Translations under genes and position numbers: made by a program
Shown: positions 60,868-64,000 of the stretch, piece after piece
Layout: each line of letters opens with the position of its first letter
How positions within the stretch are numbered: position 1 is the stretch's first letter
NCBI RefSeq assembly: GCF_026213295.1
Contig: NC_079425.1
Coordinates: 13,178,897 to 13,242,896 of the forward strand
Reading direction: 5' to 3'
DNA from: Gadus chalcogrammus
Taxonomy: Eukaryota > Chordata > Actinopteri > Gadiformes > Gadidae
DNA: 64,000 bases
Notes under the pieces: model-generated
Databases searched by the model: none
Told to the model about the DNA's origin: nothing
What the model saw: only the letters and a program-made list of their open reading frames with translations

Positions 60868-61020
60868 AAACTGTTACACTTTACATAAGGGTACATTACC
60901 TAGTATAACTATTACTTTATGCAGTAATATGCAGTATTAGTAACAAACATTTAATTAATGGTTAACTAATGGTTGAGTATACATTTACTAATTATTACTT
61001 AATAGGGTTAGTGTATGGGG
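60868..61020. mobile_element. MITE-like end
   Basis: CTGTTACACTTTACATAAGG followed by GTACATTA and a run of TTAATTAATGGTTAACTAATGG resembles the terminal part of very common non-autonomous fish DNA transposons that start with TTACACTTTACAATAAGG. No second end is found nearby. Confidence 0.35.
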
Positions 61021-61480
61021 GAATGGGTAAGGGCCACACAATATATATTGTTATTATTATTATTTGTATTATTAATAATAATCTAAAGGGACATGAGAGT
61101 GAAGGAGGGCTTGGTATTGCCTCTCGTTATCCCATCTTGCATCATGGGCCGTGGGCCACCTCTACCACCCCGCTACCCCCCACTGGGTGGTAATTCATTC
61201 TGGACCACCGACTAAATGCTCCCGTCAGCCCTCATCAGAGCCGACCCTAACCACAACACCTGCCGGCCACCTGGACACCTGGCTTACAGAGTAGTACAAT
61301 GGAGGTACGACCATCGCCTCACACTTTCACACAGTACACACATACCCCCACACACACAAACATAGACCCACACACACACCTAGAACCTGGAGAAAACCAG
61401 CCACTCATGGATGAAATGTGAGGTGAAATTAGTTGAAAAATATTAGTTTGCTGTTTTGTAAGTCCACCTCCTTTGTAAGA
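61021..61480. other. Unique non-coding spacer
   Basis: A TTATTATTATTATTTG tract lies near 61050; small CA tracts at 61325-61380; nothing else is recognised. Confidence 0.5.
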
Positions 61481-61487
61481 GAAAGGA

Positions 61488-61735
<248 letters not shown>

Positions 61736-61935
61736 AGAGGAAGGAGAGAGGAAGGAAAGAAAGGTGAGAGAGAAGAGAAGGAAGAGGGAGGACAGAGGGA
61801 GCTGAAAGAGAAAAAGGAAAGAGAACAGAGGAGAAATAAAGAGGAGAGGGTGATGAGAGAGAAGATAAATAGAGGGAGATGAGAATTTTGACTTCTTTGA
61901 TTGAAAATATTCTTCTAATAGACATATATTCATAT

Positions 61936-62141
<206 letters not shown>

Positions 62142-62560
62142 AGGGTGCCTGAGCCACGCTAACCGATATCGATGCTAACTGATAGCCTCTCCATCCACTG
62201 GAGACTGGCTAACACTGTTACAGTGTTAGCCAGAGACAGAAGTGAGATCTGTTGCAGAAGTGAGATGACAGCAAACACTGTGCAATGCCCATCATGTGAC
62301 ACAGACCCATACCAGCCTACCTATACACCTGTGCACACACACACACACACCTGTGCGCACACACAATCACACACACTAATGGCTCCACCATTAGTCTCAA
62401 ACTGGCATATTGATTCTAGCTCTAATCCACAAATACAAAAATCGTCAGAAGAATTTTTGGGATGCATGCTGGCAGCGGTGTTAGGTGAACACTACAGATC
62501 ACCTAGTGATGGATGAGGAGAAGACCCGGATCTCAGGGGTGTACAGGAGAGTTGGGGAGA
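62142..62560. other. Unique non-coding spacer
   Basis: Apart from the palindrome and a short CA tract near 62340 nothing is recognised. Confidence 0.5.
62205..62233. repeat. Perfect 29-bp palindrome
   Basis: CTGGCTAACACTGT and ACAGTGTTAGCCAG flank a single central T. Every base of the 14-bp arms pairs. Confidence 0.95.
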
Positions 62561-62715
<155 letters not shown>

Positions 62716-64000
62716 ATACATTTCTGACTTTAAAAGTAAAATAGCAGAGATGAAACGAATAAATGATTCAAAACACTCCTGGGAAATGTTTGGGCTCCAA
62801 GGAACTCTCGTTTCTTTTGGATATGGTGACAAATGTAATATGCTATAAAGATTCACACTCCCCAACACATATTGAGGGATGGTGGTTTGAAGACTCTGTG
62901 TCACCGCTGCCCCAGAAATGTCACACATGACAGCTGTAAATGACAGGGAAACCACCATTAATTTTATGAAAGTTTGGCTGTCGGCTGTATTCATTTGGGA
63001 CTTTTTGTCTTCACCTATAAGTACTATTTTTAACATAAACTGATACTTTAATTATTTTAACAGAATTCCACCTCAGGGAGGGGCAGGAAATGCCCAGTGA
63101 TCTCATTTCCTGTGAGAAACATGACGTCACAATTGAATACATTTCCAGCCAATCAGAAACAGCAGATACACTGACATTACTTCAACACGAAAAGACCATC
63201 TGTTGCTGTTGCGTTTGTTTGATTTAGTGTCTAGGGGTTGCGTTTTACAATTCACAGCCTGTATCAAACTGTTGGACCTGAACATTCAAGTTCACGTGCC
63301 TTAGTAGCTAATGGCTAAATGTTATTCCCTCTGGTTAACCTCTTCACCTGTGACCTTGACAAACAATTTCTTAAAGTTATCTTTCTGTTGTTACAGTCCT
63401 ACTGTCCTATAACCTACATATTAAGTCATTTAGTCCAGCATTTCTCAGAAGACCGCAGAGGCAATGCCTAAAGAGTTGGTCAGAATTAAATTGCTATTAA
63501 AAAAATGATGTTGGCTAAGCAACAAAATAATTGTTAGATGAACATTATTTTATTCTGGCTCAGCACCACAAACCACCTCTTTATAGGGAATTGGCTGCAA
63601 CATTCAAACGTCAACCAGATGGATTTAGAGGCTCAGAATGTGCTTGTCCCCCAATACTACATACTAATACTACTTGATCATGATGGGACCAGGGTGAGTA
63701 CACTGGACTGCTGGGTTTCGGCATCTCCATTCACCAAAAAGTAACTCGAAAACGCCCACTCACTCAATTAGCTTCCATTGTTCTGGAATGGGGGCCTGAC
63801 CATCTCGTTCTAAATGTTTTCTGAGATTGGAAAGCTTGAGAAGCTCTGAGACATTTATCCAATGCTGCTGTTATATTTGTACATAAATGTCATGATATCA
63901 GGGATGGTTCAAACATCGCCTTGCTCAGGCATGGGGATTTAAGTAAAACACCTTCACCTCTGTACAAATCACAACCTTTAGGGTGTAAGTGTTAAGGTGT
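62716..64000. other. Unique non-coding DNA to the end of the window
   Basis: No gene, RNA or transposon is recognised. A CTGACGTCA-like ATGACGTCAC site is at about 63121. Confidence 0.5.

Overview
This is a eukaryotic, vertebrate-type window, almost certainly from a teleost fish. Dinucleotide (GT/CA, GA/CT) and other simple repeats are extremely dense. Transposon relics of typical fish types are present (PIF/Harbinger with HARBI1-like transposase pieces, an L2/CR1-like LINE, a TTAA-type DNA transposon, tRNA-derived SINE-like units). There are two 100-N assembly gaps and no bacterial gene organisation. The extreme short-tandem-repeat load is compatible with a gadiform (cod-like) genome, but that is inference only. 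I recognise no intact host protein-coding gene: the region looks like a gene desert or a very large intron. Nearly all long open frames are artefacts of tandem repeats.

Layout. 1-3510 and 10263-13759 are two near-identical direct copies (about 99 percent by eye) of a 3.5-kb segment; the first runs straight into an N gap. Between them lie a frameshifted HARBI1-like transposase C-terminus (3611-3752, minus), an inverted-repeat-bearing element end (4076-4166), a 3.5-kb minisatellite of about 46-bp units with higher-order structure and embedded tRNA-like segments (4167-7690), and a truncated TTAA-type DNA element (about 7691-8270). 13.8-31 kb is mostly unique non-coding DNA broken by simple repeats, including a 132-bp poly-G tract, a 31-bp poly-C tract and minisatellites of 21 and 60 bp. 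30.5-31.3 kb is a dead L2-like LINE reverse-transcriptase fragment.

32056-34628 is a Harbinger-like element with GGGCCCTAT-type terminal inverted repeats. It carries a HARBI1 catalytic-core exon (minus strand) and was itself invaded by a TTAA-type element (33194-34227). A second, inverted fragment of the same Harbinger family sits at 36100-36246, next to a cluster of strong palindromes (36338-36429). 36.6-43.4 kb is dominated by GT/CT repeats and an 81-bp pyrimidine minisatellite. 43.4-64 kb is mainly unique non-coding DNA with a SINE-like unit, a 54-nt near-perfect hairpin (45142-45195), a 27-bp minisatellite, a second gap (48901-49000), L2-tail-like repeats, a purine-rich block (57118-57710) and large GA/CA arrays near 60-62.7 kb.

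Several low-repeat blocks rich in ATTA/TAAT cores (25860-26350 and 51250-51870 are the best) resemble conserved developmental enhancers, but this needs cross-species alignment. I found no convincing new gene system. The most worthwhile observations are the 10.26-kb-spaced duplication abutting a gap, the nested Harbinger/TTAA elements with their scattered relatives, the higher-order minisatellite, and a set of unusually good palindromes.
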